Shown here: positions 35,401 through 46,232 of the stretch, piece by piece
Layout: every line of letters starts with the position of its first letter
How positions within the stretch are numbered: position 1 is the first letter of the stretch
Position numbers and translations under genes: made by a program
Assembly: GCA_022925895.1 (NCBI GenBank)
Contig: JAKSYS010000032.1
Coordinates: 62,001 to 126,000 of the forward strand
DNA from: Fragilaria crotonensis
Lineage: Eukaryota > Bacillariophyta > Fragilariophyceae > Fragilariales > Fragilariaceae
Length of the DNA: 64,000 nucleotides
Reading direction: 5' to 3'
Notes under the pieces: generated by a model
Databases searched by the model: none
The model's input: the letters and a program-made list of their open reading frames with translations, nothing else
Told to the model about the DNA's origin: nothing

Positions 35401-36450
35401 ATGCAAGTCATGTCACTATGTCTGCAGTTAAGCTAATGAGAAGAATCATCAATCCTGATGACGTTGACGGCGACCCTCGGGATTTGATGAAACAAGAAGA
35501 AAAGACTTTAAAGGAAGTCCCGGCAAAGCAATTGGACGAGTGCTTCTATCGGAACCTTCACGAGTCAACATTCGGAATTAGTTCCGACCCACTGACCCAG
35601 TTCTGTTTGGTATTTGCGGCCCTCGTGCACGTAAGTACCTACCCTGACTGAAGTTTATCACCCTTTTATTGTCGAACTCATCATTTTGTGATATCAAATG
35701 CAGGATGTTGACCATGCTGGTGTGCCGAACGCTCTGCTCGTTAAGGAAAACGCAGAAGTTGCACTAAAATTTGGCGAAAAGAGCGCAGCTGAGCAGAACT
35801 CGGTGTACATTGCCTGGGAGTTGTTAATGGAACCAAAATATGAGATTCTTCGCGCCTGCATATACACTGACAACGAGGAGCGAACGCGATTTCGTCAACT
35901 TGTGGTCAACACTGTGATGGCCACCGATATTATGGATCGCGAATTGCAATTGGTTCGAAAGAACCGCTGGGAGGAAGCCTTTGAGGAAGAGAAGAAAAGG
36001 GACGCCGTGTTGTCGAATTATGACCGGAGCCGGAAGGCTACAAGTGTCATTGAACACATTATTCAAGCGTCCGACGTTGCTCACACCATGCAGCATTGGC
36101 ATATTTTCAAGCGATGGAACGAACGATTGTTTGACGAGATGTATATTGCATACAAACTGGGGAGAACTGATAAGGATCCTGCGATAGGATGGTTTGAAGC
36201 ACAGATTGGGTTCTTTGACAATTACATAATTCCGCTGGCCAAAAAATTAAAGGAATGTGGGGTGTTTGGTGTTGCTGGAAACGAGTATTTGAGCTACGCC
36301 CTCGAGAATCGAAGGGAGTGGGAGCTCAAGGGGGAGGAAGAGTCAGCAGTTTTGGTGGTCAATTTCAGTCTCAGACATGGCTTTTGGTTGAATCTGCATC
36401 GTCACGTATCATCGCACATGATCCCGGAGGAGGAGCCCGATCAGGGCTGA
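32439..36450 (+). CDS. Receptor-type class III nucleotide cyclase fused to cyclic-nucleotide phosphodiesterase
   Basis: 1312 residues in two exons (32439-35630, 35704-36450; 73-nt intron, GTAAGT, phase 0). Order: acidic cytosolic start; membrane span near residues 63-85; an extracellular domain of about 370 residues with Cys and N-glycosylation sites; a second span (AAIIALIFVFTSIVFLAYDY); the cyclase domain (about 600-770); and an HD-type PDE domain (about 960-1270). Cyclase marks are the metal Asp residues in IMFADISGF and ETIGDCY, and FGDSVNTAARMES with the transition-state Asn and Arg. Base-selecting positions read Glu (KVETIGD) and Gln (RFQLFGD): guanylyl-like at the first, neither type at the second. 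PDE metal ligands are in FHNLEHASHV and HDVDHAGVPN, with the intron falling between His and Asp. One polypeptide could therefore make and destroy a cyclic nucleotide under an outside signal. Such fusions occur in protists; substrate and ligand are unknown. Confidence 0.92.
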
Positions 36451-36833
36451 CCTACTGCGGCATTTTCGACGTTGACATGCAAAATAGAAGATAGGCAGGT
36501 TTGGGATAATGCCAATTTCTTCAACATCGATTATTAAGTTTGCACGCTCACATAGCAGTGATAGAAAACCCTTCATCTCCTTGACGCTTCTCGATGATTC
36601 CGGACTCGAACGCAGATTGTTGCCACCAGGTACAAGAACACGATTGGAGTAAACTCAGACGACAACGACCCATCACAGGAGTGTCACTAGTGGTGTCCTT
36701 AGAAGGAGTGACGACTTAATGCCTAACTCGACCTTTGATTAATGCACGTTTCCTAAATAAGTTATTCCAACAATCGGCGATGGTGTCACTAAGCTAAGCG
36801 GAGCATTGCTACTTTGGCAGGTAACGAGGACAA
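36451..36833. other. Gap between convergent genes, no gene seen
   Basis: The cyclase gene (plus) and the peroxiredoxin gene (minus) converge here. The stretch should hold two 3' untranslated regions. No repeat or motif stands out. Confidence 0.5.
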
Positions 36834-37712
36834 TTATAGCTCGTCCTTCGTGTTTCCGGAAGCTGTTGCCTTGAGATACTCCAACATGGTCTGCGCATCA
36901 GAAACCTCAAATGGATCAGGACCTGAGTTCTGCGTCACAGCTCCACCTTCAATAAAGATCTTCTCAATTTTCATGTCATTAATGACCATGGAATATCTCC
37001 AGCTGCGTTCACCAAAGCCGCGCTCCGTGTCCCACAAGCAAGACATTCCCATTCCACGAGTAAAAAGCGCTGCACCATCAGGGATCAACTTGACAGTCAT
37101 GAATCCGAGGCTTCCTGGAGTCTTATCTTCCTCCAAGCTTTTGAGAGAGACGCGTGAGAGAGAAAAAAGTGAGGGACACAACTTTATTGACAGAATTTGC
37201 GCACCCGTTTCCCATCAGGTGAAATGACCGTCGGTGCCCATTCTTACCCTTGGTGAAGGCCCCATTGACGCATGACAAAGGCGTCGTTGACAGACAAACA
37301 GTAAACCTCGTCGATTCCAAGAGACTTGATCTCCTGGTAGGCGTCATGATACCCGGGCAAGTGAGATGAAGAGCCTGCAAACGCAAAATGTAAAAGGTGA
37401 AAAACTATTGTGATAAGAAAAGCCGATGCGCGGAGCGAAAGATCGAGCCATGTTCTACGTACACGTTGGTGTGAAGGCGCCAGGCAAGGCGAATAGGACA
37501 GTTCTCTTTCCCTTAAAGTAATTCTCACTGGTAATGTCCTTCCAATCAAATGGATTCTCGGTTTGTTCCTCAGTGCGGACGCGGGTCTTGAAGGTGACAT
37601 TGGGGACATTGTCTCCCTCTACTTTGGGTTTCGTCCACTTTTTGTCCAAGCCCTTGGCATCGGAGGCGACAAACAGGCAGGCAGCAAGGAGTGCAGCAAC
37701 GATGGCCTTCAT
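36834..37712 (-). CDS. PrxII/Prx5-type peroxiredoxin with signal peptide and C-terminal KDEL
   Basis: Three exons (37712-37463, 37374-37248, 37137-36834) splice in frame to 226 residues. The N-terminus MKAIVAALLAACLFVASDAKG is a signal peptide. The first exon junction completes the peroxidatic Cys in GAFTPTCSSHLPGY. Further family marks are SVNDAFVMRQWG, LIPDGAALFTRGMGM, and SWRYSMVINDMKIEKIF. The protein reduces H2O2 and alkyl hydroperoxides, with thiol or glutaredoxin as reductant. The last residues are GNTKDEL, a canonical ER retrieval signal, so with the signal peptide the protein should stay in the ER lumen. Most PrxII enzymes are cytosolic, mitochondrial or plastid. A plastid or complex-plastid alternative is unlikely because KDEL would be pointless there. 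Confidence 0.9.
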
Positions 37713-38431
37713 GGTACTGTAACGGAGCGAATCAGGTGGATTGACAATAGAGAGAATCTTCCAGGCTCCGATGTTGGTGCAAGTGCCAAATTGACAATCA
37801 GATGAGGTGGAAATGGAGATACACGTGGATCTCCGCCTATGTCCTACAAGTACTACGTAGTACATGTATCTATCATATCTGTCATTTGATATGTTCACCC
37901 TCTCTCTAGTACACCCTCTACTCTACTCCTCTACATACTCTCTCTAGTAGAGAGAGACACTTCTTGAATCCGAAAAATAGTATGCTCTATACTATGTCGC
38001 ACGCCAAGGTACAGTACTACTGTGTACCAGGTTTACTCGTACAGTACTATTTCAGACACCTCCAGTGCCATGGGATTGCTGATCCTTCTCAACTTTGACC
38101 GGTTTCAGTTGATTTAAAAGGGCTGAAATGGTACCAGGCATTTCAATTATACCAAAGATACAGTTGTATTCGGTGTTCCTGATAAGACGACGTGGTGGTA
38201 CAGCAGTAAGCTTTCTGAGATCATTTCTATCAGGGTCTTTGTAGGTGTAGAAAGCTCGTTTGAGAATGGTTGGTCATTGATGAACGTAAAACATGCATGT
38301 AGCAGTACGACCATAGTCGAGTTAGAGTGTTTGTATGTACGATCTGTGGGAAATGAATGCAAGAAATCCTCTCCAAACTATCGTAATCTCACTCCTATCT
38401 AAAACATCGTTTCCGAGCGCTGATCTTGGAC
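37713..38431. other. Upstream of the peroxiredoxin gene, GTAC- and CTCT-rich
   Basis: No gene seen. Palindromic words AGTACTACGTAGTACATG (about 37849) and TCTCTCTAGTAGAGAGAGA (about 37939) lie in the probable promoter region, followed by GTAC words to 38050. Confidence 0.5.
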
Positions 38432-38944
38432 TCAAGCACAACATTCGACTTCGTCTTCAGTTGCGATGGAGACAACAACGCCGTTGTCGGCAGAAGCTTT
38501 GACCTCCTCCTTTGGAATATCATTGGACTCCTCCTGGCACTCGGACTCTTTGAGGCTAGATTCGGTTTCAATCCCAGTGGTGTTGAGAATTTCGTTGTCA
38601 TTGGAGGCAATATCGACATTGGCGCGCGATCCGTCGTCATTCGTTGCGTCGACGATTTTCTCCTTGGCAGCCGCGGCGATAGCGACCTGGTCAGCATCAT
38701 TGTCACCGTTGCTGCAGGTCTCGTGTTTCACGTCGAGTTTCTTAGCCTCCGGTTCGTCCTTGGATTCCGGCGAGGCGCGCTTCTTCGACGAGTCATCAGC
38801 GACGACGATGGAGGCGGCGGTATCCTCGGTGGGGGAAGTATCGTCCTTGATTTCAGTGACTGGATTGTCGACAAGGACTTGAGAGAATTCCATGGTGGTG
38901 GCGTTGACGACTGGATGAGTTTCGGAAGCAGAGGAAGCAGTCAT
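38432..38944 (-). CDS. Acidic low-complexity protein, unknown function
   Basis: The first ATG in the open minus frame is at 38944, giving 170 residues rich in Asp, Glu, Ser, Ala and Val. A basic cluster, SSKKRASPESKDEPEAKKL, could be a nuclear localisation signal. No fold or catalytic motif is visible and the protein is probably disordered. The opposite strand also has a long open frame, but with worse composition. The gene is head-to-head with the WD40-channel gene across 450 bp. Confidence 0.55.
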   Translation of the reverse strand: MTASSASETHPVVNATTMEFSQVLVDNPVTEIKDDTSPTEDTAASIVVADDSSKKRASPESKDEPEAKKLDVKHETCSNGDNDADQVAIAAAAKEKIVDATNDDGSRANVDIASNDNEILNTTGIETESSLKESECQEESNDIPKEEVKASADNGVVVSIATEDEVECCA

Positions 38945-39394
38945 GTTCAGAGGAGTGGAGGGAGGGAATCTAAAGGGAAGGGAAGAAACGACGTTGAGCA
39001 GTTTTGTGATGGTATCTGAAATCTGAACTTCGAACCTGCCGCCTGCCGCCAAGATCCCTGCTCACATGGGAATTAGTATCTTGTTACGTCGCGACCCCTG
39101 AGCGCGCCCCGGTGTGAAACCCTGAACACCAACGTTTGAATGTCCGGCAAATGACGGTTTCAGCAGATAGCGGAGAGTGCTAAATGTTTCGTACTTTTGG
39201 ACCATTTCCAAGGGGTATGATAACGGTTTTGAATAGAAATCGCTAGTTTCTGTTTCGAAGGCGGCAGCTCACTTTTAACTGATCATCAAGGAGTTGCTTA
39301 TAGCATTCACACATCGTTTTCCCTGTCAATGTCGCGTTACAGGGCACATTGCAATGATAACAAGCTCCATCAAAGTTGAACTGTCAAGGACAAG
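38945..39394. other. Bidirectional promoter region
   Basis: This 450-bp gap lies between the starts of the acidic protein gene (minus) and the WD40-channel gene (plus). No gene or repeat seen. Confidence 0.45.
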
Positions 39395-42300
39395 ATGGTA
39401 GTTCCACTTATGCAACCGACCGCTTTTTGTCTCACCGCAGCGGCAGTTGTTCTACAACACTGTAACGAGGATACTACTACGAACAGTCCTCCGTCCGAGG
39501 TGAATGGTCCTCCAAATTTCAAGGTTGACGGTTGTGCTACTCGTGCCGTAGATGAAGCCTCTGAATTTCCAGCAGTCGCTGATTCAAGTAGCAAACGGCA
39601 GCTGAGCAAACGTAGCTCGGTATCGTTTCGTGATGACGTCCCTAACGGCGACGAGCAGCCACAGCGTCGGGAGTCATCGAGTGCCCTCAACGAGAGCATA
39701 TCGATCCAGGGATGCAGCTTGAAGGTCAACTATCATCCAGCTCAATACAAAGCTCCTCTCTAATCGTTCAACAGTCTTCAGGTTCTCGGAGCATCAAGTC
39801 TATCTTTAGCAGGGACAGAAACATCAGCAAGGGCACCTCCGTCTACTTGCAGAAGAGCAAGAACGATGACTTGGCAGATGCACCGAACGGTTTTGTTGCA
39901 GGGGACTTTATCAGTGGGAAGGTTTGTGATTTGGATATTTCAGGGGGGTGCTTTGTTATGGAATTTCTTCCTGGCGATGCCTCCCTCCTGGCGGTGGGTC
40001 TTCTCAACGGAGACGGGGTCAAAATCTATGAAACGACAACGTACAGTCTTGTTGCCAGGCTCGAGCAAGATGATGCGGTTTCGAGTTTAAGTTGGCTGGA
40101 AATAAACGATGGGCAGAACAGGAGCTTGACACTGTTGGCTGTTGGCACTTTGGGTGGGCGAGTGTCCATTTATCGCATGCAGCCAGCGCTGTTGGAGTTG
40201 CAAGGGGCCGATTTGTTCCACCAATTCCAAGTTAACGCCCAGGTTCGAGCTACCAAACTTGTCTATCATGGGCTCCCAGAAGAAAAAATCTTGCTGGCAA
40301 TCGGTGACACATCTGGTGACCTTACATTCAGTTGGTACACAATGGAATGCGCTCTTCTTGACACAAAAACAGTATGTTCCAACGCAAGCGGGATATTGGA
40401 CATCGCAATGACCAAGTCAGGGAACCTCATCGCATTCTGTTCAAAGATGGGGGATGTGATCGTTTGCAGAATTCAAATTGGAACGAAGTTCTACCTCTCA
40501 ACGCCCCTTGGATTTGTACTGTATTCCTCGCGACGAAACGGGGCTGTCCACGCAATTGCTTTCTCCTCAGATGAGAAGCGCTTGGTCTTCGGAGGATATG
40601 ACAAGACAGTTGTCGTAGTGGATACCGACCTTTGGGCGGAGATTCGTTGCCTCAAGGTAGATGGCACGGTTAACGATCTGTCTTTTGACCCCAAAGATCG
40701 ATATGTAGCTGTGGGGTGTCGAGACAAATCCTTCGTTCTCTACGACACTTCCACTTTCTTTGCAGTCAAGACAGTTCGTACCCCAAGTTGGGTGACGCAC
40801 ATTTCGTGGGGGAGATCGAGTGGAGATGCTGACATTGTTGCGATAAGGTCTGAGAAGGTGTGCGTATCGATTCTTGATCTTTCTCCTATTCGCATGACGG
40901 AGTGCAAGCTCGCTGCAGCAGATACGACATTCACATCGCTATCGTTTAGTAACGACGGTCGCTTCCTTGCGAGAACCAGCGGGACGAAGGTGGTTGTTTC
41001 CGATTCATTCACAGGATTTTCTGGCGAATGCGAAATTGATTTAAAGGGGGACCTAAAATGTGTATCATTCTGCAGTGCCGATGGACGGCGTGATCACCTT
41101 GCAGCGGTTGGTCTAAACGGTTATCTACACGTACTGAGACTTCGTGTACAGCATTCCAAATTTGACATCGAACATGTTGAGACTAAGTTCATTGAAGACA
41201 GCCTCTGGGTTGTTGCATGGTCCATCAGTGGAGAAATCATCGTAACAGGTGGGCGCGGGAAGAAACTGCACGTCCTGGCCTCGACGAATCTAAAACCAAA
41301 ATGCGAACCATTGGATATCGATGGCCGTATATGGTCAGTTGCTTTCTTGCCAGAGGGCGTCGTAAGTCAACTACAAGGCAAGTCAGTTTCGTATGGGATG
41401 GCCGTTGGAAGTGGGGAATACTCGGCTACACTCTTCGACACTGAGTCCTTTCAACCAACGTTGAAGGTTGTTAGGCCACGAGCTGTTCGCTGCGTGGCCT
41501 ACCACCCAAGGCGGCCTTTGCTTGCAGTGGGAGATGGCGGGAATGTCGTGTCAATCGTTAATTTCAACGATGAAGAAATCGTTCAGAACATACAACTTGC
41601 AGCGCGAGTGAACGTCGTGGCATTTTCTCCTCTAGGCGACCACCTTGTCGTTGGGACTGATGGCTGCCAGTTTACATTGCACGAAACGAAGTCGTGGAGG
41701 ATAATCCAAGAGATTCCGACCGACAGTGTTGCCATGTCTGCTAGCTTCAGCGCATCGGGAAAGTACCTTGCACTTGGTTGTGCCAGAGGTAGCTATGTTA
41801 TGCTTCAGCTCGGTTCGTTTCTTTCCATCGAGTTTGTACCAATGGCTCCGGGCGCCGGAGTAAATCAGCTTCCGACCGGAGCGCTACAGGAAATCCTATA
41901 TCGAAGTGGGAACGGGCCATCGTTGGTGCAACGATATATGCTGGAAGGAAGCCCAGAAAGTTTGCGGAGGGCAGCTGCACTCATTTCGTCCTACCCAGAC
42001 ACTATTTATTGCTTTGACCGATGTACTGGCGATTCAAGTTTCGATACAGCCCTGAAATTAAAGAAGCCGAATCTTCTTAAACTCGTCGTGACCTGTCTGG
42101 TCAATGGGACTCTTGAAAGTGACGGGGACGGTCGAAGAACCATACTAACATCGAGCCTCCCCGAACGTGGCCGAGATACCCTGAGAGACATGATACGGAA
42201 TTCTCCGCCGGAATTTGTCGTCAGTATCTTGTCGGACATGACTTTTCTCAAGGTACCCTTTACAGACGCACGCGAGGTCAGCGGACGCCAGAAATTGGAA

Positions 42301-43765
42301 CGTGGAAGCGCATCTTACACTGATCCATGGAAGGTGCCACCATCACGTCGCCTGGAACGAGCGAAGAAGTCCAAAAATCTCTACGTCGAGTATGACCGAG
42401 CTCGTTTGCTCAGGACTCCAGCAGTTTTACCACTCCCTGGTCTTGGCTCTTTGAGTTTCTTATCGTCTCTCCTCAAGAAAATGCCCCCAACTGCATTTGA
42501 TAACGTTGCGATGGGCTTAGTGTTGAGAGTGATGTGGGACGACTACATTTGGATCTTGTTTCAAATTGACCTTATCGTATTTCTCTTCTACTGTGGGCTA
42601 TGGGTTTGCCTCGTTGATTGGACATCGTCGACAACGTCAGCGGTGGGGGACAGCCTATCTGGTCTTGAGAGGGTTATGGCCGTCGTCATGCTCGTTCTGA
42701 ATACAGTGTTTGCTGCAAAAGAACTGAGACAATCGAGATTCGGGAGGAGACTTGCATATTGGGGATCGCTTTGGAACTTGGTGGATTCTGTTTCAATTGT
42801 GTTCGTTTACGTCTACGGTATTTCAACCATTACTGGGGGAGGAGTTGGTGCCGGCAATGTCCCGCTGGCTGTCTTTACGACACTCCTTCTCACCATCAAG
42901 CTTCTCTCATACCTCCGTGGTTTCGACAGCACAGGATGGCTCATAAGCGTGCTTGTTCAGAACTTCACTGATGTCCAAGGCTTCATGGTCGTGCTTTTGA
43001 CAATACTGTTTGGTTTCACTACCTCCTTCCGACTCTTGTTTGGAAATGTTGCAGGGCGCTGTTCGGTCAAGCTCGACGACAACGATGAATTAGATCAAAC
43101 ATGCGAGCCAGATCCCTTTGATTCCATCGGTCGCTCTTTTTTGTCAACTTTCGAACTTACCATTATTGGAACCTATGACGAAGGCGTCCTGAACAGCTCT
43201 GACTACAGCTTTCTCTCCATTCTTACTTTTGTTGTTGCCGTTCTGTGCGTATTAGTGGTAGCACTGAACGCTCTGATTGCCGTGTTGAGTGATAGCTATG
43301 CCAGGGTGCAAGAGAACGCAGTAAGCAAATCGTCGCAAGGAACGAGCCGAACTCGTCGTCGAATACCTCTCTATCTTGCCAACTACGCACCGTAGGAGGA
43401 TTGAGAAAGAGACCAAGTACTTCCATGCCCTACTGGAGGCTGATGATGATGGAGACCTGCTCATCAATAAAGATGATTGGGAGGGTGGGTTAAATGCCTT
43501 GAAGAAGGATTTGGAGGAGTTGAACGAGGAAGCTAAGGACATGAATCGGCACGCTCTTGAGCAGCTGAGGGCGGAACTCAATGATGACATTGGCTCATTT
43601 CGACGCGAAGTAGTTGGAATTCTGGAGACCTTAGCAGGAGAAGTCAGGCAAATCAAAGAAATCCAGTCGCAAGGCGGCGTCACGTTCAACGGTAGGCACG
43701 TTGCCAGGGCAGTAAGGATGGTGAAACAGATTGGGAAGAAAGGGCTCTTTCAGCCGAGCGATTAA
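39395..43765 (+). CDS. WD40 beta-propeller fused to a six-span ion channel with EF-hand-like tail
   Basis: The ATG at 39395 starts a 110-residue polar region with a basic RRESS-type phosphosite-like end. A 50-nt intron (39725-39774, phase 0) leads to about 700 residues of WD40-like repeats (for example HAIAFSSDEKRLVFGGYDKT, VAFSPLGDHLVVGTDGCQFT). A helical linker follows, then about six hydrophobic spans near residues 1020-1190 in a TRP/polycystin-like arrangement. The pore-side segment reads FLSTFELTIIGTYDEGVL and the last span LCVLVVALNALIAVLSDSYARV. The tail has an EF-hand-like loop (DDDGDLLINKDD; position 6 Gly replaced) and a coiled coil. Near 43321-43324 the frame changes by +1: either an 85-nt intron from GTAAGC to 43405, or a frameshift, since the skipped stretch reads as protein (RRKERAELVVEYL). 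Probably a calcium-permeable channel; cargo of the propeller is unknown. Confidence 0.85.
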
Positions 43766-43839
43766 ATAGCGTGAATAACAGACTGAACAGGAATCGCATC
43801 TTACTTGTTAAAACGAACTAAATAAACGGAGAAATGGAA

Positions 43840-46232
43840 TCAGTCCACAGTGACGGCCTTTGCCAAGTTACGGGGTGTGTCAGGGTTGATTCCCTTCAGC
43901 ATGGCAAGTTCATAAGCAATCAATTGCAAAGGCAGAACAGCACCCAATGCCGTCATCGGGCCATTGTGTGGAATCACAATAGGATTTGGATCCAAATCCC
44001 GCGCCAGCGCAGGCTTGTCAGTAATAATAATAACCTTGGCACCCCGTGCTTTGACTTCTTCCGCAGCAGTGATCATGTGAGAAGCGTGATTATCATCAAG
44101 GATAATCATGATAATCGGAGTGGCACCAAACTTTCCATTTTCGTCTTCGATCAAAGCGAATGGTCCGTGTTTCAACGCACCACCGCTGTACCCCTCGGCA
44201 TGTAGATAGCACATTTCCTTAATTTTCAAAGCACCCTCGTATGCAACAGGTTCACCATACCCTTCGGCGCAAAAGATATCGTCAGGTTGACCATTCGAAG
44301 AAGCGTTATCATATCAAGGTATTTTTTAACGTACCCTTCCCAAGAACAAAGCAATGTTCCTTGCCGACAAGTCCTTCCGCAACAACCTTGCATTGATCGC
44401 GAGTCTGTAAGCCATTCCAAATGAAATTGGAAGTCTCATGAGCGCCTCCTTCAGCTTTGTGGTCTCCACGTTGAGCGAGTCTCTTCCCTCTAGTCGGTCC
44501 TTGGCGTCACAAAACCATAATGCAATCAGAGCCAAGACAGTGACCTGCGTCGTGAAGGCCTTAGTACTGGCGACAGCGTTCTCACGACCAGCATTGCAAT
44601 AAACTCCCAATTTTGTAGTGCGAGCGATCAAGCTTCCGACTGAGTTGACCACGCTCATTACAGAAATGCCCTTATCCATGGCGACGTTGACAACACGAGC
44701 AACGTCTTTTGTCTCTCCACTCTGAGAAACGACAATAAGACCAGTCTCGCCGGGTCTCTCTGGACACGGGAAGTCCTTGGACTCGGTTTCGGCAGCGTCA
44801 ATGGTACAAACGCTCTCAAAGGATTGGAGGTGCTTCATGAGGCGTTCGCCATACATGGAAGCATGACGACTTGTACCGCACGCACTAAGGGTCATATGCT
44901 TAATTTTAGAGAGGCGTTCAAATGCATTGTCAAGACCTCCGAGAAAAATCTTGTCAGGACCGAGACGACCGCCGAAACCCAAGGCGCGCGCAATGGCTTC
45001 AGGCTGTTCGAGGCACCTGTGGAGCGCACGGGCTGTTAGGTGGAAGGAAGATACAAATACATTACCATAGGGGCAATATCCCATACTCACTCCTTTATTG
45101 TCCAATGAGGATATGGATCAGGCGACAGCTTGACTTCTTGATCGGGAGCTACCTGCATACGTGTTAAATCCAATGTTCTACCATCGGCATGCAAGACTCC
45201 AATCTCTCCATCGCGCATCGAAATGAAGTTTTTGGTGTAGCGGTTAAAGGCGGATGTTTCAGACGCGACAAAGGTTCGGTCATCTGCGATTCCAATTACC
45301 AAAGGCGATCCGTTGCATGCCACCAAAAGCTCACTGGGAGTTTCAGTGCACATTATGCACAAACCCCAGGTACCATCGCATCTTTGCAGCGCCTTCTCAG
45401 TAGCTTCCTTGACCGTCAATTTATCCATTTCCCAGTAATGGCCAATGAGCTTTGCGATAACTTCGGTATCTGTCTGACTTGTAAAAACGTGTCCCGATGC
45501 CTGCAATTCCCTTCGTAATTCATTCGAATTGTTGAGTGTTCCATTGTGAACCAAAGCAATTTTTCCAGACGAATCTGTGTGTGGATGGGCATTCTCATCC
45601 GTTTTACCACCATGCGTGGCCCATCGCGTGTGGGCAATTCCAATCGCATGGCCGGCCGAAGCTAGGGAATGCTTGCGAACCAACTCAATGCCGTCAGCTT
45701 TGTCACCATCCGAGGCATACTTGGTGATGGTCATCATGCCACCACCTTCAGGCATCGTTGCAAGCCCGGCGCTGTCATAGCCGCGGTTTTTCAATACAGT
45801 TAATCCTTCCAAGAGAAAGTCTCTGTGTAGGTAAATGTTGAATGTTGTGCAATGTGATGAAGTGGATGGTGATCAGTTTTTTCCAATACAGAACAGAATG
45901 TCAATGACGGCACATTCGTCAACAACCAGGAACCACCTTACGTACCTGGCATCATGTTGTTCCGACGCAACAACACCGGCAATACCACAGCAATCTGTCG
46001 TATTGGACTGGTTCACGCCTAGAGATGCGATTGCAGCCGCTGATGCAGCTGCCAACAACCTCCAATGAGCAATGATGGTTTCATCGGTCGTCGTTCCGGC
46101 ACCTTGGCTAACCAACGTCAACGCCGGGAGAACACATGTCGTCGGCTTTACTATATATCTTCGAGGAAGAAGAGAGAAACGACTTGTGAGGACCCTCTTT
46201 GCCAAGAGGCGAGAGGAGTTAACAACAGTCAT
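43840..46232 (-). CDS. Glutamine:fructose-6-phosphate amidotransferase (GFAT) with N-terminal extension
   Basis: Four exons (46232-45946, 45822-45091, 45016-44331, 44261-43840) give about 708 residues. It makes glucosamine-6-phosphate from glutamine and fructose-6-phosphate, the first step to UDP-GlcNAc, chitin and glycans. The GATase2 domain begins [15 protein letters not shown], with RWATHGG and VHNGTLNN. Two SIS domains carry [23 protein letters not shown] and [13 protein letters not shown]. The C-terminus is NLAKAVTVD, as in GlmS. The catalytic Cys should be the mature N-terminus, yet about 80 residues precede it: an Arg-rich presequence ([21 protein letters not shown]) and a hydrophobic span ([13 protein letters not shown]). 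Without them the size is close to bacterial GlmS. The third intron is forced by the only available acceptor and gives LFLGRVR where Gly is usual. The 3' end lies 74 bp from the channel gene's end. Confidence 0.92.

Noticed and set aside
38426-39019. Long plus-strand open frame opposite the acidic protein gene
   Set aside because: It is rich in Gly, Arg, Val and Phe with an unnatural pattern, as expected from the complement of Asp/Ser/Ala-rich codons on the other strand.
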